Source: Cocos nucifera
Taxonomy: Eukaryota > Streptophyta > Magnoliopsida > Arecales > Arecaceae
Length of the DNA stretch: 64,000 nucleotides
Assembly: GCA_006176705.1 (NCBI GenBank)
Contig: QRFJ01004932.1
Location: 186,001-250,000, forward strand
Direction of reading: 5' to 3'
In this document: one piece after another, positions 35,494-45,850 of the stretch
Position numbering within the stretch: position 1 is the stretch's first letter
How the letters are laid out: each line of letters begins with the position of its first letter
Notes under the pieces: generated by a model
The model's input: the letters and a program-made list of their open reading frames with translations, nothing else
What the model was told of the DNA's origin: nothing
Databases searched by the model: none
Made by a program: the position numbers and the translations under genes

Positions 35494-37780
35494 AACTTCC
35501 ACTTGACCTAAAGCTAACTACAAATCTAAGTTTCATCTTCTCAAGATGGGCTTCGATCTTTTGTTGTCCCAATAGCTTAGTTAGTGGGTCAGCCGCATTG
35601 TCTACGGTGTCGACTCTCTTGATCTTGACGTATCCCTTCTCAAGGTAATCATGGATGAGGTGGAATCGCCACTCGATGTGTGCTTAGATTTTTGGTGAGA
35701 CCTCGGCTCCTTAGCTAGGGCTATGGCACCATTATTATCGCAATACGGAGGGATGGCATCCAATGGCATCACTCCGAGCTTTGCAGCAAACTTTTTGTAC
35801 CAGAATGCCTCCTTCATAGACTCCAACATTGTGATGTACTCTACTTTCATGATGAAATCTGCTATCACCTTTTGCTTAGAACTCTTCTAGCTAATAGCAC
35901 CATCATTGCAAACAAATAGACTTTCAGATGTGGACTTTCGATCATCTATGTCGGATATAAAATTCGAGTCTGTATATCCCTAGATCTGGAGTTCTCCATT
36001 ACCAAAGACTAGAAACATATCCTTAGTCTTTTTGAAGTACTTAAGATACACTTCATAGAAGTTCAGTGCCCTTCGTCTAGATTCGACTGATACCTGCTCG
36101 TGATACTCACAGCATGGGTAATATCTGATTGTGTATATAGCATTGCATATATGAGGCTCCCTATTGCCAAAGCATAAGGGATCTTGCTCATGCATTCAAT
36201 CTCCTCAGGTGTGCTAGGGCACATCTTCTTGGAGAGATGAATGCTATATCTAAAAGGTACCGAACCCCTTTTGGAATTTTTCATGCTAAACCTCTTTAGT
36301 ACCTCCTCTATGTACATCTTCTGTGAAAGTCCTAGCATCCTATTTGGTCTAATATTATAGATCTTAATTCCTAGAATAAATGATGCTTCTCCTAGATATT
36401 TCAAAGAGAATTCCTTTGACAACCATATTTTGACCGTGGTCAACATGGAAATATCATTCCTAATTAGGAGGATGTCATCCACGTATAATATGAGGAAGAT
36501 AACAGCGCTCCTACTAACTTTTTTGAACACACATGGCTCCTCATTTTTATGAATCCAAATGATTTGATCACATCATTAAAATGAGCATTTTATCTCCGAG
36601 ATGCTTGCTTAAGTACATATATGGATCTTTACAGCTTGCATATCTTGTGATTACCATCACTGGATGTGAAACCAAGCAGCTGTTCCATATAGATATCTTT
36701 CTTAAGATATCCATTTAAGAATGTCATTTTCATATCCATTTGCCATATTTCATAATTGAAATAAACTACAATAGCAAGCAATGTGTGAATGGATTTAAAC
36801 ATGGCTACTGGCAAAAAGGTATCCTGATAGTCAAGGACTTTGCACTGACTACACCCTTTTGCTACAAGCCTTACTTTGAATGTCTCTACATTTCCATTAG
36901 TACCTATCTTTCTCTTGAAGATCCATTTACACCCAATAGATAGTACACCTTCAGATGGATCTACCAAGGTCCCGACTTGGTTCGAGCACATTGAGTCAAT
37001 CTTTGACTTCATTGCCTCTAACCATTTCTCAGAGTCGATATCTGATATCGCCTCATCATAGGTCTTGGGATCATCACCATAAACCCTATTTTCTATGAGA
37101 AATATTTTCTCAACATCTTCTAAAATAGTACCTAAGTACCTTTCAGAAGGATAGAAAACCCTGGTTGATTTTCGAGGTGGAGGTAATATTTGGACTAGCT
37201 CAATCTGATTGTAGATTTCTTAGCTCGTTGTTGTTCGAAGACCTTCTCCTCTAGCCTGATCTATCTCCTGATGCCACCATCTTGAATAAATTATTTTTTA
37301 AAAAAAATAGTATGTCGGCTTATAATCACATTGTGGTCTTCTGAAAGGTAGAAATAATATCCTAACGACTCTTTAGGATATCCAATGAACCAAGCTCTAA
37401 AGGACCTAAATTCTAACTTGTCTGCCTGCTATATCTCTTGACATGAGTTGGACAGCCTCAAATTCTGAGCTGACTCAGGCCTAGTTTTCTACCATTCCAT
37501 ATCTCATATAAGATGGTAGGAACGGTTTTTGAAGGAACCCTATTCAGTAAATATATAGCGGTCATTAGACTATGTTCCCAAAGAAACTTAGGAGGGTTCA
37601 TGAAGCTCATCATGGATCTAACCATATCTAATAGGATCTGATTTCTCCATTTTGAAATTACGTTGAGTTGAGGCATTCCAAGTGGAGTCCATTTTGAGAT
37701 TATACCATTATTTTTGAGATAGTCCAGGATTTTTCGACTAATTGAAGAACCTTCTTCTGCAAGTGGACATCTCCTCCACT
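35494..37780 (-). pseudogene. Copia A: RNase H, RT, partial integrase
   Basis: From right to left on the minus strand. The integrase part (37458-37770) has SRKILDYLKNNGIISKWTP, LLDMVRSMMSFM and YLLNRVPSK. RT begins at 36629-37012 (GCKWIFKRKIGTNG, VAMFKSIHTLLAI, MDMKMTFLNG). It continues at 36063-36530 with an intact YVDDILL box, KYLGEASFILGIKIY and YALAIGSLIYAM. RNase H is at 35602-35868 (PPYCDNNGAIALAKEPRSHQ). Frame changes separate these blocks and the 3' end of RNase H is scrambled. The YVDD catalytic motif survives although the element as a whole is dead. Confidence 0.87.
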
Positions 37781-38508
37781 TTAAGGAGCTTGTCGACTTC
37801 TTCTGCAATTGCTTTCTACCTCTCTGGAGCATGGCTGTGCATCTTCTCTTTCACTGGTCGACACCTAGGATCAGCAACTAGCTGATGTTTCATGACCTCG
37901 GCATTGATTTCTGGCATATCTATTGGAACCCAGGCGAAGACATCTACGTTCTTTCGAAGGATGGAGATGAGTTGCTCTCGAACCTCATCCCGCAAGTTGG
38001 AATCGATCTGCACAATGTATTCTGCATTCCCATGATCCAAGGATATGGCTACAAGGTCTTCCATAGGCTCGCCCCGCTCCTCCGTAAGGTCGTTGTGGAC
38101 ATCCAGTCCATCAATAGGGCAAAGGTCGGGTTGGATGTTTTTCTATAGGATAATGGAGTAACAGTGCCTTGCCAAGGCCTAGTCTCCCCTAATCTCTCCA
38201 ACTCCGTAGCTTGTTGGAAACTTCATCTTTAAATAATAGGTTGATACCATAGCTCGGAGTACGTTCAAACTAGGTCGGCCAAAAATAGCATTGTAAGCAG
38301 ATGGAGCTTTTACGACTAGAAAATCGACCTGTGCTCTGGCCAGTCTCGACCGTTGCCCTGCAGTCACAGCCAGAGTTATTATGCCCTCAACTGGCATAGC
38401 ATCGCTAGTGAAACCTACCAACGAGAAGTTCATAGGTCCCAAGTGATTATTAGGTAAAGATATTTTTTGAGAAAGTATCGTAAAACAAAACATTAGCAGA
38501 GCTTCCAT
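37781..38508 (-). pseudogene. Gypsy H: protease and start of RT
   Basis: The protease-like part (38179-38508) shows VGFTSDAMPVEGIITLAVTA, VDFLVVKAPSAYNAIFGRP and STYYLKMKFPTSYGVGEIRG, blocks diagnostic of Tat-lineage Gypsy. The RT start (37816-38064) shows SILRKNVDVFAWVPIDMPEI and DPRCRPVKEK, then VDKLLK just before the junction. The YxDD region of RT is not present. A frameshift separates the parts. Confidence 0.85.
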
Positions 38509-38857
38509 TATCTACCAGAATGCGGTGCACATCATAGTCAGTAATGTTTAAAGAGATTACAACCACGTCATTATATGAGAATTGAACTTCTTGGGCATCT
38601 TCGTTGGTGAAAGCAATGGGCTCCTCAGTTCTCTGCCTCTTCTCAGGTTGTTCTGGTCCACTAGTCTTTCCTCACCGTAGTACCCCAGTGATGGTGTTGA
38701 TGATGTCGAGGGGTGGTCGATCTGGCCCTTGCTCCTCCCTTCTTGATGGTTCTGGCTGTGGTAGTACCCTCAATCGATGTTTCTGCCCTTCGAGCCGATG
38801 TCACAGGAATCGATCAAGTCTGCCTCATCTGATGAGCTCCTCGATCTAGTCTTGGAG

Positions 38858-40225
38858 CTAGATACACTCTTCTATATCATGACCATGGTCACGATGATAA
38901 AGGCAATACTTGTTAGGATTGTTCTTACTGGGATGAGAGTGCATCCTCTCCGGCCTAGGTAATTGCTCTTTGATCTCCATAAGTACTTGCATTTTTGAAG
39001 TATTGAGGAGGGCATAGTTGTGGAACCTTCGGAGGAGGGATTCCCGCTGTGCCCTTCTGTCAGGATTTCCTTGCCTTCGAGCTCGGACAGGAGTTCTGGC
39101 TCGCTTGCGCTTAGGGAGAGTTTGGGAGCGCATCTGAGCTTCACTCGGCTTTTCTTCCTCAACGGGCTTGCCCGGCTTGCCAATTCACCGCTCTCTAGTG
39201 GCCTTGGCCATGAAGGCTCTTCCGCTCGGGCATACTCCTCAGCCCGAGCTAGCATATTGGTAAAATCCCTGAGGTACTCTTCTTCAAGGAAAATAGCAGA
39301 TTGTTCTTCTAAAGGCCGCCCTTTAGCATGGCCATTGTAATAGATTGGTCTAGATTTTGGACCTCCAACACAAAAGTATTGAAATGGTTGACATAAGCTC
39401 GAATGGATTCTCCCTCTTACTGCTTGATGTTAATGAGGGATTCCGAGCGTCGCTTGGGATGGTGGCTGCTAACAAAATGAGCTACAAACTGATGGCTCAT
39501 CTGGTCAAAAGAGAAGATGGTATTTAGCTTGAGGGTCGAGTACCAATTCTTGACTGCCCCTTTCAAAGTAGATGGGAAAGCTCGGCATAGGATGGCGTCG
39601 GATGCGCCATGGAGCAACATCATTATTCAGAAGGCCTCCAGATGGTCAACCGGATCTGAGGTCCCATCGTAGCTCTCGAATTAGGGGAGCTTGAAGTTTG
39701 GTAGGATCAATTTCTGCATGATGTGGTAAGAAAAAGGAGGATCGGTATAGATGTCATTACCATGGAAGGGAGGAGCACGGTGGAGTTCTTCAATCTGTAG
39801 GTTCATCTCTTATAGTTTTCGATTCGGATCCTCTCGATCACGGATCTCCTAGGTCTTTTGGCCAAATGGAGGCAAAGTCCCCCCACGGATAGAGTCATGA
39901 TCAGAGCAGGGGCTCTCAACCCTCTGCTCTTCCTTTTTGGAGGTTACCGACTAACTAGCCCAAGTCGGCCACCCCCAGACCGGAACATGGGGTTTCGAGA
40001 AGCCTATTTTGATTGAATCGATGTCAGAGGCTACTGCTGTCGCATGGCCTGCACCGCTTCCATATGGCCGTGAAGCTGCTGCACTAGTAGGTTGAATTGC
40101 TCTACATCCACCATTGCTGCAGGTGGAGCTTGAGTTGCCCGAGAAGAAGCAGGGGCGGGCAGATCTGGATGGGATCTGGCCGCAGAGGCCATCGACCATC
40201 GAGTTGAAGCTTTCCTAGGGGGCAT
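38858..40225 (-). pseudogene. Gypsy H gag (Tat type)
   Basis: Gag starts at 40225 (MPPRKASTRWSM), about 100 bp from the LTR end. The N-terminal part includes VEQFNLLVQQLHGHMEAVQA. The gag core is broken over 39417-39700 (AILCRAFPSTLKGAVKNWYS, FVAHFVSSHHPKRRSESL, matching the usual GAARNWYSRL and F-S-SR-K blocks). A Tat-type knuckle at ~38858-38920 reads NKYCLYHRDHGHDIEEC. Many frameshifts and stops, so no product is likely. Confidence 0.82.
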
Positions 40226-40325
40226 CCTTCTTAGAAAGGAGAACTATAGTGGAGAAGAAGGGAGATTTCTGCTAAGCACTCCTTTAAGAACAAGAGAACT
40301 GTGACCCTTCCTCCAGAACCAATTC

Positions 40326-41262
40326 TATTGGTGCAAAATCTGGTTGACATCGAATTTGAGGCTGGAGTCAGAGAAGACGAGGTCGCCATCGGTGATCTGC
40401 TAAATAAGTCTCATTTGAGGCCGTGGGTGGTGGCTCCGATAAGATCCTTCGATGATCAAGTTAGCTCTTTCGGCCAACAGAAACGGAATGCTCAGAGAGA
40501 TTTCGAGCAGAGTTTGAAATAGAAGATAAGAGCTTAGAGAAGAAAGTGTATCTAGAAGATCTCTTATATAGGCGGAGCCTATAATAAACTGATAGTGACA
40601 ACCAAAACTATCTGGTAGTGGGCCGTTCGAGGCTACGTGGAGTTTGTTATAGAGGGTAGTGTCTGTTGTCGTGACATGCCATTTCATTAAGATTTAATAG
40701 TCTGTTGAGATTTAATAGTTGAATCTTTGAATTACATCAATACCAGGGGAGCTTGGATTCCTCTTAAGCGATCTGTGGATGAGTTGATTCATGCCATGTG
40801 GAGCTGGGTTCGTATGGAGACCTTCCTAAGCGACTACAGAAAGTTTGGTCGGAAGGAGTCTGGAAGGAGTTCGACCACTGGAGGACTTCGGAAGGAGTTC
40901 GACTGCTAGAGGAGTCCGGAAGAAGTTTGACTGCTGGAGAAGTTCGAAAGGAGTTTGTTGGAGAAGTCCAAAAGGAGTTCGACGACTAGAGAAGTTCGGA
41001 AGGAGTTCGCTGGAGAAGTCTGGTCAGTTTTCAAGCTGGTCAAGCTAGGCCATTTGCTGCCTATGCAACTGCTTTCACTGTTCAAATTCGTCCGAATGAA
41101 ATTTGATCATAGGAGGGCCGATCGCTTGGAGATGAGGAGTTCGGCCACTTTGACTGCAAGAGGTCCACCAGCTATAACAAAGCACAGAAGCTCATCCGAA
41201 ATCACTCTGAGACTGAACATTAAGCCGGCTTCAGTAGGAATGGGTTTATCTCCTATAGATAG
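40326..41262 (-). repeat. Partial 5' LTR of Gypsy H
   Basis: The terminus TATTGGTGCAAAATCTGG matches the end of the Tat LTR at 33860 (reverse complement TGTTGGTGCAAAATCTGG). A minus-strand TATA box lies at 40562-40571. At 40842-41030 a ~33-bp repeat (GGAAGGAGTTCGACCACTGG and variants) occurs about six times. The LTR is cut at about 41262. Confidence 0.8.
40562..40571 (-). promoter_or_regulatory. TATA box of the Gypsy H LTR
   Basis: TATATAAGAG on the minus strand, at the position matching 33618 in the other Tat LTR. Confidence 0.45.
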
Positions 41263-42721
41263 CAATCGTAAGCATAATCCGAATGGATTTGAGCATTGCC
41301 ATAGAAGAAAATGTCTCGTCATAGTCAATACCATAACATTGATGATATTCCTTGGCAACTTGACGGACTTTACAGATCTCCACCTTTCCATCTGCACCTC
41401 TTTTTCTTTTGAAGTTTCATTTACACCCAATGGATTTAACCCCTTCGGATGGGTCAACTAATGTCCACACATCGTCGACCTTCATGGACTTCATTTTGGA
41501 TTTCATGGCCTCAAGCCATTTCTCAGAATCAGATCTCTGCATAGAATCCATATAGGTGATCAGATCCTCATCATTCTCATCGAGTTCGATGGGATCACCA
41601 TCTTGGATCAAGAAATCATAGTATCTATCCGGGTGATGCGGTACTCTATCGGATCATCTTAATGGTGTAGGTACACTGGGCTTTGGATCTGATCTAATCA
41701 AATCTAACTCAGGTTCAACTACAGGTGTCAGTTTTTTTACCTATTGAACTTCATCAAGTTCAACCTTAGAGGCAACAGTTCCTTCACCAAAGAACTCCTT
41801 TTCCAAAAAGATTGCCTTAAGGCTGACAAACACCTTTTGTTCATCAGCATGATAGAAATAGTATCCTTTAGTCTCTTTTGGGTACCCTATAAATGTGCAC
41901 CTATTAGACCTAGGTACAAGTTTATCTATAATTAACCATTTGACATAAGCCGGGCATCTCCAAATCCTAAGGTGTGAAAGTGCTGGCTTACGCCCTATCC
42001 ATATCTCATATGAAGTCTTAACTACAGACTTACTTAGAACCCTATTTAACAAATAACAAGCTGATTCGAGGGCATATCCTAAGGAGGATATCGGCAAGCT
42101 GGCAAAACTCATTATGGATCGGACCATGTCTAATAGAGTCTGATTCCTCCTTTCAAACATACCATTATGCTGTGGTGTTCCTAGAGGAGTCCATTGGAAG
42201 AGAATCTATTCTCTCTTAGATATGTGAGAAACTCACCAGAAAGGTATTCTCCTTCTCGATCAGATTGAAGAGTTTTAATACTCTTTTCAGTTTATTTTTT
42301 CTACTTTACTTCGAAATCGTTTGAACATTTCAAAAGAATCTGACTTATATTTCATCAGATAGACATATCCATACCTAGATAGATCATCTGTGAAAGTAAT
42401 AAAGTAGACATATCCACCTCTGGCACTTGTGCTCATTGGTCCAGATACATAATTATGTATTAGACCTAAGAGCTCAGTGGCTCTCTCACCTTTTTCAGTA
42501 AAATGTGACTTGGTCATTTTACCAAAAAGATAGGACTCATAGGTTGGAAGTGATTCATAATCACTGGCTTCGAGGATTCCCTCTTGAGTCAAACTATTTA
42601 TCCTATTCTTGTGTATATGACCTAGCCTATAGTGCCATAAATAGATATCTGACATACTATCTAATCTAGGATGCTTGCCAGTGGAATAGACTACGTTAGC
42701 AGGTTGTAATAATATATACAC
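41263..42721 (-). pseudogene. Copia B: integrase and start of RT
   Basis: Integrase zinc-binding part at ~42600-42660 (LWHYRLGHIHKNRINSL). Core start near 42430-42490 (ELLGLIHNYVSGPMSTSARG; the usual HTD aspartate is HNY here) and FTDDLSRYGYVYLMKYK near 42350-42400. The later part is at 41741-42160 (MFERRNQTLLDMVRS, ESACYLLNRVLSKSV, FIGYPKETKGYYFY). RT begins at 41417-41611 (SEKWLEAMKSKMKSMKVDD, WTLVDPSEGV). It runs in another frame to FSSMAMLKSIRIMLTIAI and stops at H. Frame breaks lie near 42170-42290 and 41640-41740. Confidence 0.87.
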
Positions 42722-43139
42722 ACCATTGTAAAATATCCACAGAAAATAGTAACACCATTCATATTGATATTACAAACTTATTTCTTTATTGATATGTCAT
42801 AATTATTTTTGGCCAGAAGGCCTACAGAAATAACATTCAAAAAGAAACTAGAACAGAAATGACAATCACTAAGAACAATGATATGGGACTCAAATACAAG
42901 TTTCAGAATTTCTAAAGCTAGAACTAGAACTGGTCTTCCATCTCAAACATTCAGGAACCTTTCTCCTTGCTCAAATCTCCTACTGACCTGCAACCACTGT
43001 AATGAATTACAAATATGGTAAGGCCAGTATCCAATACCCAGTCAGTAATATCACAAATAGAGAAATTGCAAGGAGTTATCATATAAATACCTTGCTCAGC
43101 AATAGCTTGATTCATTCTCTACCTGTTCGGATCTAAAGA

Positions 43140-43904
43140 AGTAATGTACTGAGGACAGTTCCTTTTTCAATACCCCCACTTCTTACAAAAGAAGCATTCA
43201 ACTTGACTCTTATCGGACTTGATCTTTTTGGTCTGGCCTTGCATAAAAGTCCAAGCCTGAACTTACAACTTTTTAACTTTCTTCTTCTTGTTCTTCTTTC
43301 CTTTTCCAAAATTGATGATCCTTCTCAAAGTTCTGAAATATCCCTAGTAACCCACGGTAGTCTACTCAGGCTTTGTCATTCTAAAATGACCAAGGAATGG
43401 AAGAAAGGATTTGGGCAATGAGTTCAATATTGCATCATTTTCAAGTTGTTTATGCAAGGGAAAACTGAGCTTGCTCAATCGCTCTATTAGCTCGATCATG
43501 TACAATACATGGTCAACGATAGAGGCACCATCCTGCATTTTGATGTTGAAGATAGCACAACTAGTCTTGTGCCTCTCCAGGTCATCGGGTGTGCCAAAGG
43601 AATCCTCCAACACTTGAAGCATATTCTTTAGCTGAGCTATCTCAAATCTATGACTGAACTCATCGCTCATGACAGCCAGCATGATGCAGCACACCGTGGT
43701 TCGATCACTAAGCCACTTTTGATAAGTGTCTCTGACTGTTCCACGTACATTGGCAATTGGCTCCTTAGGTGTAGGATCCATCAGCAAATATAGGATCTGT
43801 TCATGCTCCAACACTATCTTCAACTTTTGATACCAGCTATCAGAGTTGGATCCCACCAACTTATCATTGTCCAATAATGATCGGAGCGATAGAGAAGTGG
43901 CCAT
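43140..43904 (-). pseudogene. Copia B gag
   Basis: The best preserved gag in the window: an open frame at 43362-43904 starting MATSLSLRSLLDNDKLVG and continuing DSWYQKLKIVLEHEQILYLL. DLERHKTSCAIFNIKMQDG and DAILNSLPKSFLPFLGHF follow. A zinc knuckle near 43155-43200 reads CFFCKKWGYWKRNC, in which the usual His is Tyr, so RNA binding would be impaired. About 200 bp between the open frame and the knuckle are broken. The type matches E gag. Confidence 0.88.
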
Positions 43905-45836
43905 ATCTGCACCAAGGAAAACTATAACCTAATTAGTAATTAATTCATTAAACCTAAAGATTTGGACTTTAATCAAAAGGTTCTCCCACTATTTTATTCG
44001 AATTTGTAGCCCCTATCTCCAATTCGAGGAATTATCCTAATTTCTTAGTGGGTACTAGAATCCACATAGACTGCACACGAGCCCAACTTTGGTTGGCCAA
44101 CCCATGTGCATCTAAGGGTAGGTTCATAATCAATTATTTCTCTAAATAATTTGTAGTAATTAAATTTTATCCCAATCTATAATCAGTAGGCTTTGATCTT
44201 CACTAAAAAAGTTCGGTTAGGTCCAACCATTGACATGACCATAATTGGCCCATCTAACCAATGAATGATTAAGCCCAACTTTAGTTGGCTAACCTAACCA
44301 CCATTTAGAAAGATGTAGCTAAGAAATCATATAATGAATGATAATTCCATCAGCCGATAAGCACCAGGCCTTTGGGCCTCCAATGATTATCCAACCGATA
44401 GATCTATTATCATCCACTTAATGGGAGACTATGATCTAGTTATCACAATAACTAATTCATTTTACGGACCTAATAATTTTAAAAAATTTAATTTTTAAAT
44501 AAGAGAAAAGGTCAGATGAACCAGCTTGTCATGATTCTTCCACTGACTTCACCAAGTCAGCTTAAGAGAGACCATTAATAGGCTGATCGCGGAGCACCTA
44601 AATCAGTCATACTGATTTACCTAGCTGACATGGGTCAGCTTGAATAGTCAAGTAATCCAATCAAAACATAATTTTACCAAGAGGCCAGGTAAGTTCGATC
44701 AGGGGAAGGGTCTGCCAAAGCTTGCCTTAGACACCATTAGAAATGGCCAGGTAAGCAGGCTGCCAATTGAAGACCACCAGTCTGGTTTACCTTAGACACC
44801 AATTGGTTTAATTAGTTTCAATTAGATCAACCTAATAGCTCATGTTGGACCTCATAGCTAAGAATTAAGTCCATCTTGGGTCTCGTTAAAGATATGGACT
44901 TGACCAACTACAACTATTGTAATTGATCTAGAGAATCCTTAGCCTAATCTAAGACCACAATTGATTAGATTTAGTCGATTCTCCAATTAAGTCCATTCTT
45001 TAATCTAACCCTAGGTCTAACCCAATTAATGGATCTAATTTCCACTAACCCAGTTAACCCAATGTGTTATGATTCATGTCTTGGGATCTTCAATTTACAA
45101 TCCTAGATCCTAATCATACAATATCTTAATTCTTAATCAAATTTTGGGATGAGGGTTGTGGTTCGACTTTTCAAAAATAATTTTCATGTTTGTAAAATAT
45201 TTTTACAACATGGTTCTATCAACCAAGTTAAATGTTTGATTTATAATCAAAATGCAAGTAACATAAATATGAATCTACTTTAGATCTAATCTAAACAGGT
45301 TCATGTCATTGAAATAGTTTCAACACCAATCAATCATAAATTAACTTAGATCAAATCTAACATATTTATGATGATTAAAATTAGATTAAAATATTTTTAA
45401 TTAGATCATAAAAATCTCTAAGATCTAATCTAAAATTTTATGATCAATGCTTTAGATCAACACGTATTAGGATAATCTTTTTACTGTAATGGGTAAACCT
45501 TATAGCAGGACAACCTTATAGCAATCCATATAATCTAAAAACTTTATTTTCAGATCTAAAACTATTTTAAATCTATTAAATTATAAATAATTAGATCAAA
45601 TCTAATAAATTTATAATTAGGAATAGATAATTATGAACTAGGATAACCTTTTTACTATAAGGGGTAAACCTTACAACACTGTAAGGGGTAAACCTTACGG
45701 CACTCTAAGGGGTAAACCTTATGGCAGTTCATGAGATCTAAATTTTTAATTTTAGATTTAATAATTATATTATAAATTAGATCTAATCTAGTAAACAATC
45801 TAAATATGCTCAAGAAAATCATGTAATAAGAACTTG
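43905..45836 (-). other. Long untranslated leader of Copia B
   Basis: 1.93 kb without credible coding content, alignable with parts of the E and C leaders and with 55984-56696. It carries two hairpin words (CCAAC, TTTG/A, GTTGG) near 44083-44096 and 44275-44288, about 190 bases apart, and a palindromic 24-bp repeat at 45657-45722. Confidence 0.7.
45486..45722. repeat. Palindromic repeats in the B leader
   Basis: The unit GTAAGGGGTAAACCTTAC pairs GTAAGG with CCTTAC around GGTAAA. Three copies at 24-bp spacing begin at 45657, 45681 and 45705. A fourth, isolated copy is at 45486 (GTAATGGGTAAACCTTAT). Confidence 0.85.
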
Positions 45837-45849
45837 GCTTTGATACCAA
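45837..45849 (-). other. Primer binding site of Copia B
   Basis: The minus strand reads TTGGTATCAAAGC, one base from the Met-tRNA-type site, adjoining the 5' LTR end CCTTCA. Confidence 0.85.
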
Positions 45850-45850
45850 T

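Larger units (their letters stand above)
34028..37780 (-). mobile_element. Copia element A, 3' part
   Basis: A minus-strand Copia element with a 3' LTR (34028-35493, left end approximate) and RNase H, RT and part of integrase. It stops in integrase near 37780, against Gypsy H. Gag, leader and 5' LTR were not found. It differs from B: the integrase blocks of A and B overlap in content but differ in sequence. Confidence 0.8.
37781..41262 (-). mobile_element. Gypsy element H (Tat lineage), truncated at both ends
   Basis: A minus-strand Gypsy piece: part of the 5' LTR (40326-41262), a leader of only ~100 bp, gag, protease and the first part of RT. It ends near 37780 inside RT, against Copia A integrase. 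On the right the LTR ends abruptly at 41262 against Copia B RT. The outer sides do not form one interrupted element, so H is a remnant from rearrangement and not a simple nested insertion. Confidence 0.8.

Noticed and set aside
40727..41461. Several overlapping plus-strand frames, the longest 168 codons.
   Set aside because: They run through LTR repeats of H and antisense to Copia B RT.
45657..45722. Regular palindromic repeats that could suggest a CRISPR array.
   Set aside because: Three 24-bp units with no unique spacers, in a plant retroelement leader.
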